Source of the DNA: UBA4416 sp031539425
Lineage (GTDB): Bacteria > Bacteroidota > Bacteroidia > B-17B0 > Aurantibacillaceae
Reading direction: 5' to 3'
DNA length: 20,135 bases
NCBI GenBank assembly: GCA_031539425.1
Contig: JAVKLI010000035.1
Location: 1-20,135, forward strand
Part shown: in pieces, positions 9,620 through 18,107 of the stretch
How the letters are laid out: the number at the start of each line of letters is the position of its first letter
Numbering within the stretch: position 1 is the stretch's first letter
Position numbers and translations under genes: made by a program
Notes under the pieces: generated by a model
The model's database searches: none
What the model saw: only the letters and a program-made list of their open reading frames with translations
What the model was told of the DNA's origin: nothing

Positions 9620-12600
9620 TTAATCTAGTTTAATATCTAATGCTAAGCCTCTTAGTTCGTGCATTAATACATTAAACGACTCTGGTATACCTGGAGTAGG
9701 AATATTATCTCCTTTTACAATTGCTTCATAAGCTTTTGCTCTACCTAATACATCGTCAGATTTTACAGTTAATAATTCTTGTAAAATATTAGATGCACCA
9801 TAAGCTTCAAGTGCCCATACTTCCATTTCTCCAAAGCGTTGTCCTCCAAATTGTGCTTTACCACCTAAAGGTTGTTGTGTAATTAATGAGTATGGACCTA
9901 TAGAACGAGCATGCATTTTATCATCTACCATGTGTCCTAGCTTTAACATGTAAATTACACCTACTGTAGCTGGTTGATCAAATTTTTCGCCTGTACCTCC
10001 ATCTCTTAAGAATGTTCTACCAAATTGTGGTAATTTGGCTTGTTCTGTATAAGAGTTTATTTGATCCATTGTAGCGCCATCAAATATTGGGGTAGAGAAT
10101 TTTAAATTTAGTTTTTGACCTGCCCAACCTAATACAGTTTCATATATCTGCCCAAGGTTCATACGTGATGGTACACCTAATGGATTTAATACAATATCTA
10201 CTGGGGTTCCATCTTCTAAGTAAGGCATATCTTCGTCTCTTACAATACGAGATACAATACCTTTGTTGCCATGTCTTCCAGCCATTTTATCACCCACTTT
10301 TAACTTACGTTTTTGTGCAATATAAATTTTGGCTAATTTTACAATACCGTTTGGTAATTCATCCCCAACTAAAATTTGAAATTTAGAACGTTTATATTGG
10401 CCTAAATAATCATTAAACTTAATCATATAGTTATGCAGTAAGCGTTCTATTTTATTATTTGTATCTTTATTAGCTGTCCAAGCTGTTGTGCTTATTTCAG
10501 AAAAATCTAATTTTTCTAATAATTTTTGAGAAAATTTATTGCCTTTTGGAATAATATTTTCACCTAAAATATTAGTAACTCCTTGAGAAAGATTAGATCC
10601 TAAAAGCTCTACTAATTTTTCAACTAATTGTTTTTTAAGCTGTATGGTATTTTTGCTATACTCTTCATCAATTTTTTCAAGCATAGGTTTTTCTTCTGCT
10701 TTTTGCTTTTTATCTTTTATAGCTTTAGAAAATATACGTTTGCCTACTATAATTCCTTTAATAGAAGGGGATACGCGTAATGACGCATCTTTAACATCAC
10801 CAGCTTTATCGCCAAATATGGCACGTAATAATTTTTCTTCCGGCGATGGGTCTACTTCTCCTTTAGGTGTAATTTTTCCAATTAATATATCACCTTCTTT
10901 AACTTCTGCGCCAATTCTTATAATACCTTGATCATCTAAATCTTTTGTGAGCTCTTCGCTTACATTTGGAATATCAGCTGTTAGTTCTTCCATTCCTCTT
11001 TTTGTATCGCGTACTTCTAATGAGTACTCATCAATATGAATGGAAGTAAAAATATCATCACGAATTACTTTTTCAGATATTACAATAGCATCCTCAAAAT
11101 TATACCCTTTCCAAGGCATGAATGCAACTGTTAAGTTTCTTCCTATAGCTAATTCACCTTTCTCTGTAGCGTACCCGTCGCATAATACTTGACCTTTAAC
11201 TACCTTATCGCCTTTTTTAACAATTGGCTTTAAGTTCATACAAGTGCTTTGATTTGTTTTTTTAAACTTGGTAAGTTTATAAACTTTTAAATCCTCGTCA
11301 AATGACACTAATTTTTCATCGTTATTTCGATTATAACGAATGGCTATTTCATTGGCGTCTACGTACTCTACAACGCCTTCACCTTCTGAATTAATTAATA
11401 CCCTACTATCTTGTGCTACACGAGCTTCAATACCAGTTCCTACAATTGGTGCTTCTGGTCTTAATAATGGAATTGCTTGACGTTGCATGTTTGAGCCCAT
11501 CAATGCACGGTTAGCATCATCATGCTCCAAAAATGGAATTAAAGATGAAGCTATAGATGCAATTTGATTGGGTGCCACATCCATTAAATCTACCTTTTTA
11601 GGCTCAATTACTGGGAAATCACCTTCGTAACGTGCTGTTATTTTTTTGGTAATAAAATTACCTTTTTCATCAACCTTTGAATTTGTTTGAGCAATGTTTT
11701 TTTGATCTTCTTCTTCGGCAGTTAAATATTTTATATTTTTTGATATATCTACTTTTCCATCTTTTACTTCTCTAAATGGAGTTTCAATAAAGCCTAATTT
11801 ATTAACTTTTGCAAATACGCATAACGAAGATATTAACCCAATATTTGGTCCTTCTGGGGTTTCAATAGTACATAATCTACCATAATGTGTATAGTGTACA
11901 TCTCGCACTTCAAATCCTGCTCTTTCTCTAGATAAACCTCCTGGCCCAAGGGCAGATAATCTTCTTTTATGAGTAATTTCTGATAATGGATTGGTTTGAT
12001 CCATAAATTGAGACAATTGGTTGGTACCAAAAAAGCTATTAATTACAGAGCTTAATGTTTTAGCATTAATCAAATCTGTAGGTGTAAATACTTCATTATC
12101 TCTCACGTTCATACGCTCTCTAATAGTACGAGCCATACGTGTTAAACCAACTCCAAATTGGGTAAATAATTGCTCTCCTACTGTACGAACACGTCTGTTT
12201 GATAAATGGTCAATATCATCAACATCTGTTTTTGAATTGATTAATTCAATTAAGTATTTAATAATTAGGATAATATCCTCTTTGGTTAATACTCTTACGT
12301 CTGTAGGGATATTAATACCAAATTTTTTATTTATTCTAAAACGTCCTACTTCTCCTAAATCATAACGTTTATCAGAAAAGAATAATTTATCTATAACGCT
12401 TCTAGCTGTCTCTTGATCTGGTGGTTCGGCATTTCTTAATAATCTGTAAATGTATTCAGTGGCCTCTTTTTCAGAGTTTGTAGCATCTTTTTGTAAAGTA
12501 TTGTAAATAATAGCAAAATCACCAGCATCTACATTGCTTTTATTTAAAATAATAGAAGTAACGTTGCTATTAATAATTAAATCAATATGTTCTTCTTCTA

Positions 12601-13432
12601 ATACAGTTTCTCTATCTAAAATAACTTCATTTCTTTCAATAGAAACTAATTCGCCGGTATCCTCGTCTACAAAATCTTCTATCCATGTTTTTAATACACG
12701 GGCAGCTATTTTTCTACCCACTTCTTTTTTAAGTGCTTGTTTTGATACTTTAATTTCATCTGCTAATCCAAATATTTCTAATATTTGTTTATCGCTTTCA
12801 AAGCCAATAGCACGTAGTAATGTGGTTACTGGTAATTTCTTTTTTCTATCAATATAAGCGTACATAACACTGTTAATGTCTGTAGCAAATTCTATCCATG
12901 ATCCTTTGAAGGGTATCACACGGGCAGAATATAGTTTAGTTCCATTGGCGTGGCGGCTTTGACCAAAAAATACACCTGGAGATCTATGTAATTGAGATAC
13001 AATAACACGCTCTGCACCATTTATAATAAATGAACCTTTTGGAGACATATACGGTATCATACCTAAGTATACATCTTGTACTATGGTTTCAAAATCTTCG
13101 TGTTCTTTATCTGTACAGTATAATTTTAACTTGGCTTTTAAAGGTACAGAATAGGTTAAGCCCCTTGTAATACATTCTTCAATTGAAAAACGTGGTGGGT
13201 CAATAAAATAATCTAAAAACTCCAATACAAAGTTATTTCTTGCATCAGAAATAGGGAAATTTTCAGCAAACACGCGATAAAGGCCTTCATGTTTTCTGTT
13301 TTCAGATGTAGTTTCTAATTGAAAAAAATCTTGAAATGATTTTACTTGAATATCCAAAAAATCTGGATATTCAATTGGGAATTTATTTGATGAGAAGTTA
13401 ATTCTCTGTGATTTTTTTTCTGTAGTTGCCAA
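9620..13432 (-). CDS. rpoB: DNA-directed RNA polymerase subunit beta
   Basis: Second-largest core RNA polymerase subunit and target of rifampicin. The 1270 residues include the rifampicin pocket, with D478, H488 and S493 equivalent to E. coli D516, H526 and S531; these are wild type, so no classical resistance change is seen. T480 stands for E. coli N518, which I recall as usual in this phylum. The active-centre motif GDKMAGRHGNKG has lysines at 1049 and 1057, and the C-terminus ends with the conserved LMHELRGLALDI. The start is TTG at 13430-13432: the upstream frame is closed by TAA at 13445-13447 with no ATG or GTG between, and the peptide ATTEKKSQRINF that follows matches the family N-terminus. 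A terminator-like hairpin separates it from rplL. Confidence 0.99.
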   Translation of the reverse strand: MATTEKKSQRINFSSNKFPIEYPDFLDIQVKSFQDFFQLETTSENRKHEGLYRVFAENFPISDARNNFVLEFLDYFIDPPRFSIEECITRGLTYSVPLKAKLKLYCTDKEHEDFETIVQDVYLGMIPYMSPKGSFIINGAERVIVSQLHRSPGVFFGQSRHANGTKLYSARVIPFKGSWIEFATDINSVMYAYIDRKKKLPVTTLLRAIGFESDKQILEIFGLADEIKVSKQALKKEVGRKIAARVLKTWIEDFVDEDTGELVSIERNEVILDRETVLEEEHIDLIINSNVTSIILNKSNVDAGDFAIIYNTLQKDATNSEKEATEYIYRLLRNAEPPDQETARSVIDKLFFSDKRYDLGEVGRFRINKKFGINIPTDVRVLTKEDIILIIKYLIELINSKTDVDDIDHLSNRRVRTVGEQLFTQFGVGLTRMARTIRERMNVRDNEVFTPTDLINAKTLSSVINSFFGTNQLSQFMDQTNPLSEITHKRRLSALGPGGLSRERAGFEVRDVHYTHYGRLCTIETPEGPNIGLISSLCVFAKVNKLGFIETPFREVKDGKVDISKNIKYLTAEEEDQKNIAQTNSKVDEKGNFITKKITARYEGDFPVIEPKKVDLMDVAPNQIASIASSLIPFLEHDDANRALMGSNMQRQAIPLLRPEAPIVGTGIEARVAQDSRVLINSEGEGVVEYVDANEIAIRYNRNNDEKLVSFDEDLKVYKLTKFKKTNQSTCMNLKPIVKKGDKVVKGQVLCDGYATEKGELAIGRNLTVAFMPWKGYNFEDAIVISEKVIRDDIFTSIHIDEYSLEVRDTKRGMEELTADIPNVSEELTKDLDDQGIIRIGAEVKEGDILIGKITPKGEVDPSPEEKLLRAIFGDKAGDVKDASLRVSPSIKGIIVGKRIFSKAIKDKKQKAEEKPMLEKIDEEYSKNTIQLKKQLVEKLVELLGSNLSQGVTNILGENIIPKGNKFSQKLLEKLDFSEISTTAWTANKDTNNKIERLLHNYMIKFNDYLGQYKRSKFQILVGDELPNGIVKLAKIYIAQKRKLKVGDKMAGRHGNKGIVSRIVRDEDMPYLEDGTPVDIVLNPLGVPSRMNLGQIYETVLGWAGQKLNLKFSTPIFDGATMDQINSYTEQAKLPQFGRTFLRDGGTGEKFDQPATVGVIYMLKLGHMVDDKMHARSIGPYSLITQQPLGGKAQFGGQRFGEMEVWALEAYGASNILQELLTVKSDDVLGRAKAYEAIVKGDNIPTPGIPESFNVLMHELRGLALDIKLD

Positions 13433-13488
13433 GTTAATTTGTATTTAATTTTATAATTCGGATCTTAAATTGAAAGTTTTATTAAAAA

Positions 13489-13544
13489 TACCAATACCCC
13501 AAGTAGCTTAAATTAAGCTGTAATGGGGTAATGGGGTATTGGTA
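13489..13544 (-). terminator. Terminator-like attenuator between rplL and rpoB
   Basis: Read on the minus strand, a perfect 12-bp stem pairs TACCAATACCCC (13544-13533) with GGGGTATTGGTA (13500-13489) and is followed at once by TTTTT. This is the form of an intrinsic terminator. The 32-base loop holds a second small hairpin (AGCTTA/TAAGCT, arms 13505-13510 and 13514-13519). It also holds a second CCCCATTA unit, so the GGGG arm could pair in two registers. The stem begins 6 bases after the rplL stop codon, and rpoB starts 56 bases beyond it. Because rpoB has no other visible promoter, partial termination is more likely than a full stop. Confidence 0.75.
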
Positions 13545-13550
13545 CATTAG

Positions 13551-13922
13551 TTATTTTACTTCTACTTTTGCTCCAGCTTCTTCTAATGCTTTTTTCATAG
13601 ATTCAGCTTCTTCTTTAGAGATACCTTCTTTTACTGGTTTTGGAGCGCCGTCTACTAAGTCTTTAGCTTCTTTTAAGCCAAGCCCTGTAAGGTCTTTAAC
13701 TATTTTAACTACGCCTAATTTACCTGCGCCTACTTCAGTTAAAATAACATCAAATGATGTTTTTACTGCCGCTGCTTCTCCACCTGCTGCTCCACTTGCC
13801 ATTACTACTGCTGCTGCTGCTGGTTCTATACCATGTGTATCTTTTAATTCTTTTGCTAAGTCTTGAACTTCTTTAACTGTTAGGTTAACTAATGTTTCTG
13901 CTATTGCTTTGATATCTGCCAT
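13551..13922 (-). CDS. rplL: 50S ribosomal protein L7/L12
   Basis: Stalk protein of the large subunit, present as dimers on L10, which recruits and activates translational GTPases including the EF-Tu encoded in this same cluster. The 123 residues show the N-terminal dimerisation helices (1-33), an Ala/Gly-rich hinge (about 34-53) and the compact C-terminal domain (54-123) with KTSFDVIL and the helix with GLGLKEAKDLVDGAPKPVK. The start is ATG at 13920-13922, 46 bases after rplJ. The terminator-like hairpin just downstream would let stalk protein be made in excess over RNA polymerase subunits. Confidence 0.98.
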   Translation of the reverse strand: MADIKAIAETLVNLTVKEVQDLAKELKDTHGIEPAAAAVVMASGAAGGEAAAVKTSFDVILTEVGAGKLGVVKIVKDLTGLGLKEAKDLVDGAPKPVKEGISKEEAESMKKALEEAGAKVEVK

Positions 13923-13968
13923 TTTCTTTTGTTTTTAATTGTTAATGTGTTTTAATTTTAATTTATAA

Positions 13969-14460
13969 TTATGCTGCCTTTTCTGGCTTGTTTTCTAATG
14001 CGCCTATTACACGTCTTATTGGGCTTTGTAATAAAGAAACTACATCAGCTATTAATTCATTTTTAGATTTTAATGATGCCAACGAGTCAAGTTTATCATC
14101 TCCAATAAATATCATGTCTTCTACATAGGCTGCTTTTAGTTTAGGTTTGTCGGTATTTTTGCGAAACTCTTTAATAATTTTTGCAGGTGCATTTGATACT
14201 TCTGTAAACAGTATTGCTGTTTGTCCTTTTAATGCTGGTATCATTTCTGCTAGTTGGCTGTCTGATGCGCGCTCTAAGGCTTTAGCTAAAAGCGAGTTTT
14301 TAACAACCATCATGGTTACATTTTTTTGAAAACATGATCTGCGTAGTTGATTTACTTTTTCTACTGATAGCGATGAGCAATCTGCAAAATAAAATTTACT
14401 ATTTGAGTTTACAAGTTCTACTAACCTTTCTATCTCTTTTGTTTTTTCAAGTTTGTTCAT
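13969..14460 (-). CDS. rplJ: 50S ribosomal protein L10
   Basis: Base of the ribosomal stalk: the N-terminal domain binds 23S rRNA with L11 and the C-terminal helix carries L7/L12 dimers. The 163 residues include the conserved early segment SSLSVEKVNQLR, VVKNSLLAKAL and GQTAILF, and a C-terminal helix ending in ALENKPEKAA. It starts with ATG only 19 bases after the rplA stop. This leaves no room for the long L10-binding leader that precedes rplJ in E. coli, so any autoregulation must act elsewhere, probably in the rplK leader. Confidence 0.98.
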   Translation of the reverse strand: MNKLEKTKEIERLVELVNSNSKFYFADCSSLSVEKVNQLRRSCFQKNVTMMVVKNSLLAKALERASDSQLAEMIPALKGQTAILFTEVSNAPAKIIKEFRKNTDKPKLKAAYVEDMIFIGDDKLDSLASLKSKNELIADVVSLLQSPIRRVIGALENKPEKAA

Positions 14461-14479
14461 CTTAAATTTGTTAGATTAA

Positions 14480-15172
14480 TTAGTTATAAGATTTTGTTTC
14501 GATGGCTACTCCAGCACTCATGGTACTGCTAATAAAAACAGATTTTACATATGTACCTTTTGCAGATGAGGGTTTCGCTTTCATAATAGCTTGAAGTACT
14601 TCGTTAGCATTTTCAGCTAATTTATTTGCTTCAAATTTTGCTTTACCTATACGAGTATGTATAATTCCAGCCTTGTCTACTTTAAAATCAATTTTACCAC
14701 CTTTTGCATCTGTTACAGCTTTAGCTACATCCATGGTTACAGTACCTGTTTTAGGGTTTGGCATCAAACCTCTAGGGCCTAACACTCTACCTAAAGCCCC
14801 TACTTTACCCATTACGCTAGGCATTGTAATAATAACGTCTACATCTGTCCAACCACCTTTGATTTTTTCTATATAGTCGTCTAATCCTACATAATCTGCG
14901 CCTGCTGCTTTAGCTTCTGCTGCTTTATCTGGTGTAACAATTGCTAATACTCTGTTTACTTTACCTGTACCATTTGGTAAGGTTACTGTAGCGCGTACCA
15001 TTTGATTTGCTTTACGTGGATCAACTCCTAAACGCACAGCTATATCAACTGAGGCATCAAATTTAGTTGTAGTTATTTCTTTAACTATTTTTGTTGCTTC
15101 GGCCAAAGTATAAGCTTTTGTTGTATCAACTTTTGATGCAACTGCTTTTCTTTTTTTGGTTAACTTTTTCAT
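14480..15172 (-). CDS. rplA: 50S ribosomal protein L1
   Basis: Two-domain protein of the L1 stalk that moves deacylated tRNA out of the E site; in many bacteria it also represses its own operon by binding the mRNA ahead of rplK. The 230 residues carry the family hallmark GRVLGPRGLMPNPKTGTV at 128-145 and the RLGVDPRKANQMVR segment at 47-60. It starts with ATG, 23 bases after rplK, so translational coupling to rplK is plausible. Confidence 0.98.
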   Translation of the reverse strand: MKKLTKKRKAVASKVDTTKAYTLAEATKIVKEITTTKFDASVDIAVRLGVDPRKANQMVRATVTLPNGTGKVNRVLAIVTPDKAAEAKAAGADYVGLDDYIEKIKGGWTDVDVIITMPSVMGKVGALGRVLGPRGLMPNPKTGTVTMDVAKAVTDAKGGKIDFKVDKAGIIHTRIGKAKFEANKLAENANEVLQAIMKAKPSSAKGTYVKSVFISSTMSAGVAIETKSYN

Positions 15173-15195
15173 GTTTTACTTAATTGTGTATAAAA

Positions 15196-15642
15196 TTACT
15201 TTGATTTACGCGGTGAGGTGCCTGTGGTTGTAATCCCCATACTTCTAGCTGTTCCGGCTATCATACTCATTGCTGATTCAATGGTAAAGCAATTCATATC
15301 CACCATTTTATCTGTAGCTATGGTTTTGATTTGATCCCATGAAATGGTGCCAACTTTTTTACGATTACTTTCACTAGATCCAGCTTTAATTTTTGATAGT
15401 TCCATAATTTGTACGGCTACTGGTGGACGCTTTATGATGAAATCAAACGTTTTATCTACATACACATTAATAATTACGGGTAGTATTTTACCAGCTTGTT
15501 CTTGTGTACGTGCATTAAACTGTTTACAAAACTCCATAATGTTTACACCTTTAGCTCCTAATGCCGGACCTATTGGGGGAGACGGATTGGCTGCACCACC
15601 TTTTACTTGTAATTTTACAATTGCGGATAACTCTTTTGCCAT
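15196..15642 (-). CDS. rplK: 50S ribosomal protein L11
   Basis: Protein of the GTPase-associated centre that, with L10, sits on the 23S rRNA region bound by thiostrepton. The 148 residues are slightly more than the usual 141-145, from a longer C-terminal tail (TTTGTSPRKSK). The proline-rich hinge ANPSPPIGPALG (18-29) and the C-terminal rRNA-binding domain (about 70-140) are present. It starts with ATG and is preceded by a 130-base leader after nusG that can fold (see the separate entry), the expected place for L1 autoregulation. Confidence 0.98.
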   Translation of the reverse strand: MAKELSAIVKLQVKGGAANPSPPIGPALGAKGVNIMEFCKQFNARTQEQAGKILPVIINVYVDKTFDFIIKRPPVAVQIMELSKIKAGSSESNRKKVGTISWDQIKTIATDKMVDMNCFTIESAMSMIAGTARSMGITTTGTSPRKSK

Positions 15643-15684
15643 GTTTTTATTGTTATTATTTGATTATGGTTCTTGTTTTTATTG

Positions 15685-15753
15685 AAATTGTTTAATTTTT
15701 AATTTTCTTTGAGTTGGAAGCAGCAAAGTATCTCATTAATTTTTAAACAATTT
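15685..15753 (-). promoter_or_regulatory. Folded rplK leader, candidate L1-responsive element
   Basis: The 130-base gap between nusG and rplK holds an 11-bp perfect inverted repeat, AAATTGTTTAA/TTAAACAATTT (arms 15685-15695 and 15743-15753). In the minus-strand RNA the 47-base interior can form a small inner hairpin, CTTTG/CAAAG or TGAG/CTCA, around GCTGCTTCCAACT. The outer stem is A+U-rich and contains no terminator T-run. Leader position ahead of rplK-rplA matches the known site of L1 feedback control. The specific L1-binding motif was not verified, so function is inferred. Confidence 0.4.
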
Positions 15754-15772
15754 TAATGCTTATTATATTTTA

Positions 15773-16351
15773 TTATTCTCTTTCAACTTCTCCAAAGCCT
15801 AATTCTACAGGTGTTTTACGTCCAAATATTTTAACTGAAACTTTAATTTTTTTCTTTTCGTTGTTTATCTCTTCTATTATTCCTATAAAACTATTAAATG
15901 GCCCAGAGATTACTTTTACAGATTCTCCTACTAAATAATTGCTTAACACCACCCCTTCAGTTTCTACTAGTTCATCGACTTTACCTAAAATTCTGTTTAC
16001 TTCTGATAAACGCATTGGAACGGCATCTCCGCCTTTTGTTTCTCCTAAAAATCCGATAACGCCTGTAACATTTTTTATGATATGAGCTACTTCAGCTATA
16101 AGTAATGCTTCAACTAGAATGTAACCTGGGTAAAATGAGCGTTCTTTTTGTAACTTTTTACCATTTCTAATTTGAACATATTTCTCTGTAGGTATGAGTA
16201 TTTGAGAAACATAATCTGACATGTTAACACGTGCCATTTCTAATTCCATATACTGTTTTACTTTTTTTTCTTGTCCACTAACAGCACGAACAACATACCA
16301 CTGTTTAGTAGTAGGTTGCTGAGTTTGTTCTATCGTTGTTTTTGTTGCCAT
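15773..16351 (-). CDS. nusG: Transcription termination/antitermination protein NusG
   Basis: Elongation factor that binds the RNA polymerase clamp and links it to Rho or to the ribosome. The 192 residues have a short polar N-terminal extension (1-16), the NGN domain from KQWYVVRAVSGQEKKVK (16-32) through SFYPGYILV, and a C-terminal KOW domain (about 142-192) beginning GESVKVISGPF. It starts with ATG, 17 bases after the secE stop, in the ancient secE-nusG pair. Nothing in its length or motifs is unusual. Confidence 0.98.
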   Translation of the reverse strand: MATKTTIEQTQQPTTKQWYVVRAVSGQEKKVKQYMELEMARVNMSDYVSQILIPTEKYVQIRNGKKLQKERSFYPGYILVEALLIAEVAHIIKNVTGVIGFLGETKGGDAVPMRLSEVNRILGKVDELVETEGVVLSNYLVGESVKVISGPFNSFIGIIEEINNEKKKIKVSVKIFGRKTPVELGFGEVERE

Positions 16352-16368
16352 TTTCTATTTTCTCTACG

Positions 16369-16569
16369 CTATCCAGTTACTTGTTGGTAGGCAAATTTCA
16401 TAATGTTTTCAAATCCTATATCCATAGCCCATACTATTAGTCCTATTATAAGCGAAGATACCATTACGAGCAAGGCACTACTCTGAAGTTCAGACCATGC
16501 AGGCCATGATACTTTTTTTGATAATTCTTCTTTAGATTCTTTGATATATTTATTTATACTTCCTAACAT
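16369..16569 (-). CDS. secE: Preprotein translocase subunit SecE
   Basis: Essential small membrane subunit that clamps SecY in the protein-export channel. The 66 residues start MLGSINKYIKESKEELSKKVSWP, the amphipathic SecE helix with its conserved K-VSWP element, followed by a single membrane span at about 30-51. The start chosen is ATG at 16567-16569. A longer reading from 16626 is open, but it would run through the tRNA-Trp gene and add a peptide with no SecE character, so it is not used. The gene begins 30 bases after tRNA-Trp, so tRNA processing would free the secE-nusG mRNA. Confidence 0.95.
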   Translation of the reverse strand: MLGSINKYIKESKEELSKKVSWPAWSELQSSALLVMVSSLIIGLIVWAMDIGFENIMKFAYQQVTG

Positions 16570-16599
16570 ACTTTTTATTTTAATGTGTCTCAAAACTAG

Positions 16600-16670
16600 C
16601 ACGGGTGGAGAGATTCGAACTCCCATCAGCGGTTTTGGAGACCGATATTCTACCCTTGAACTACACCCGT
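16600..16670 (-). tRNA. tRNA-Trp (anticodon CCA)
   Basis: A 71-base cloverleaf on the minus strand. The acceptor stem ACGGGTG/CACCCGT is perfect with discriminator G. The D arm is GTTC/GAAT, the anticodon loop is CTCCAAA, and the T arm is GGGAG/CTCTC with loop TTCGAAT. The outermost anticodon-stem pair (27-43) is T opposite C, a mismatch. The 3' CCA is not encoded. It sits between tuf and secE in the same direction. Confidence 0.95.
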
Positions 16671-16677
16671 AATTCTA

Positions 16678-16722
16678 ATACCTTACAAAGCTCAAACTAC
16701 GCATTTCAGCTTTGTAAGGTAT
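16678..16722 (-). promoter_or_regulatory. 15-bp perfect hairpin between tuf and tRNA-Trp
   Basis: The arms ATACCTTACAAAGCT (16678-16692) and AGCTTTGTAAGGTAT (16708-16722) pair perfectly around a 15-base loop. In the direction of transcription the hairpin begins 12 bases after the tuf stop and is followed by TAGAATT, then directly by the tRNA-Trp 5' end. It lacks a proper T-run in that direction, so it looks more like a processing site, an mRNA 3'-end stabiliser or a weak attenuator than an intrinsic terminator. Confidence 0.65.
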
Positions 16723-16734
16723 AGGATATTTTTA

Positions 16735-17922
16735 TTAACTTAAAATTTCAGTAACTTGACCAGCTCCTACTGTTCTGCCACCTTCACGCATTGCAAATCT
16801 TAATCCTTTGTCCATTGCAACTGGTGAGTGTAATTCTACAGTAATAGTTACGTTATCTCCTGGCATTACCATTTCGCGTCCTGCATCTAAGGTAATTTCT
16901 CCAGTTACGTCTGTTGTACGTAAGTAAAACTGAGGACGGTATTTGTTATGGAATGGGGTATGACGTCCACCCTCTTCTTTTTTAAGTATGTAAACTTCCG
17001 CTTTGAATTTTTTATGTGCTTTTACAGATCCTGGCTTAATAATTACCATTCCTCTACGGATATCTTTTTTATCAATACCACGTAATAATAATCCCACGTT
17101 GTCACCAGCTTCACCGTAATCTAATATTTTACGGAACATTTCTACTCCTGTTACAGTTGAAGATAATTTTTCTTCACCCATACCAATTATATCAACACCA
17201 TCATTAGAGTTAATCACTCCAGTTTCGATACGACCAGTTGCAACAGTACCACGACCTGTAATTGTAAACACGTCTTCTACTGGCATCAAAAATGGCTTAT
17301 CTTTTTCTCTAGCGGGAATTGGAATGTAGGTATCTACAGCATCCATTAATTCCATAATTTTTGGCATCCACTTTTCATCTTTATTTAATCCGCCTAAAGC
17401 TGATCCTTGGATAATAGGAGTATTATCGCCATCAAATTTGTAGAAAGATAATAATTCTCTTATTTCCATTTCCACTAATTCTAATAATTCTTTATCCTCT
17501 ACCATGTCTACTTTATTCATAAACACAACAATACGAGGAACACCAACTTGACGAGCAAGGAGGATATGCTCACGTGTTTGAGGCATTGGTCCGTCTGTAG
17601 CTGCTACAACTAATATAGCACCATCCATTTGAGCCGCACCTGTAACCATGTTTTTAACATAATCGGCGTGACCAGGACAATCTACGTGAGCGTAGTGTCT
17701 GTTAGCGGTTTGATACTCTACGTGAGATGTATTAATTGTAATACCTCTTTCTTTTTCTTCTGGGGCATTATCAATAGAAGAGAAGTCTCTTACTTCAGAT
17801 AATCCTTTTTCAGCAAGTACTACAGTAATTGCTGCTGTTAATGTGGTTTTACCGTGGTCAACGTGACCGATGGTACCTATGTTTACGTGTGGTTTCGAAC
17901 GATCGAATTTTTCTTTTGCCAT
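16735..17922 (-). CDS. tuf: Elongation factor Tu
   Basis: GTPase that delivers aminoacyl-tRNA to the ribosomal A site. The 395 residues show all G motifs: GHVDHGKT at 19-26, RGITI at 59-63, DCPGH at 81-85, NKVD at 136-139 and GSALGG near 173. Domain 2 begins around PVEDVFTITGRGTVATGR, and domain 3 ends with MREGGRTVGAGQVTEIL. It starts with ATG; the upstream leader is A-rich with no Shine-Dalgarno site. It is the first protein gene after four tRNA genes and is probably transcribed together with them from the promoter at 18499-18530. Confidence 0.99.
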   Translation of the reverse strand: MAKEKFDRSKPHVNIGTIGHVDHGKTTLTAAITVVLAEKGLSEVRDFSSIDNAPEEKERGITINTSHVEYQTANRHYAHVDCPGHADYVKNMVTGAAQMDGAILVVAATDGPMPQTREHILLARQVGVPRIVVFMNKVDMVEDKELLELVEMEIRELLSFYKFDGDNTPIIQGSALGGLNKDEKWMPKIMELMDAVDTYIPIPAREKDKPFLMPVEDVFTITGRGTVATGRIETGVINSNDGVDIIGMGEEKLSSTVTGVEMFRKILDYGEAGDNVGLLLRGIDKKDIRRGMVIIKPGSVKAHKKFKAEVYILKKEEGGRHTPFHNKYRPQFYLRTTDVTGEITLDAGREMVMPGDNVTITVELHSPVAMDKGLRFAMREGGRTVGAGQVTEILS

Positions 17923-18003
17923 TGCTATTGATTTTTAGTTGTTAATTTATTTTTTATTTGATTTTGTGTTTTCGTTTTTCAAATTCTTTAGTTTCATTTT
18001 TTG

Positions 18004-18075
<72 letters not shown>

Positions 18076-18107
18076 TAATTTTTACATGCTGTTTTTGCCT
18101 TTTATGG

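Noticed and set aside
12000..12006. Rifampicin resistance change at RpoB T480 (E. coli N518)
   Set aside because: Thr here is, to my knowledge, the normal residue in Bacteroidota; the main resistance positions are wild type.
15725..15732. TACTTTG near the rplK leader as a -7 promoter box
   Set aside because: Only one base separates TA from TTTG instead of two, and there is no partner TTG at the right distance.
16570..16626. N-terminal extension of SecE by 19 codons
   Set aside because: It would be translated from the tRNA-Trp gene (16600-16670) and adds no SecE-like sequence; the ATG at 16567-16569 gives the normal family start.
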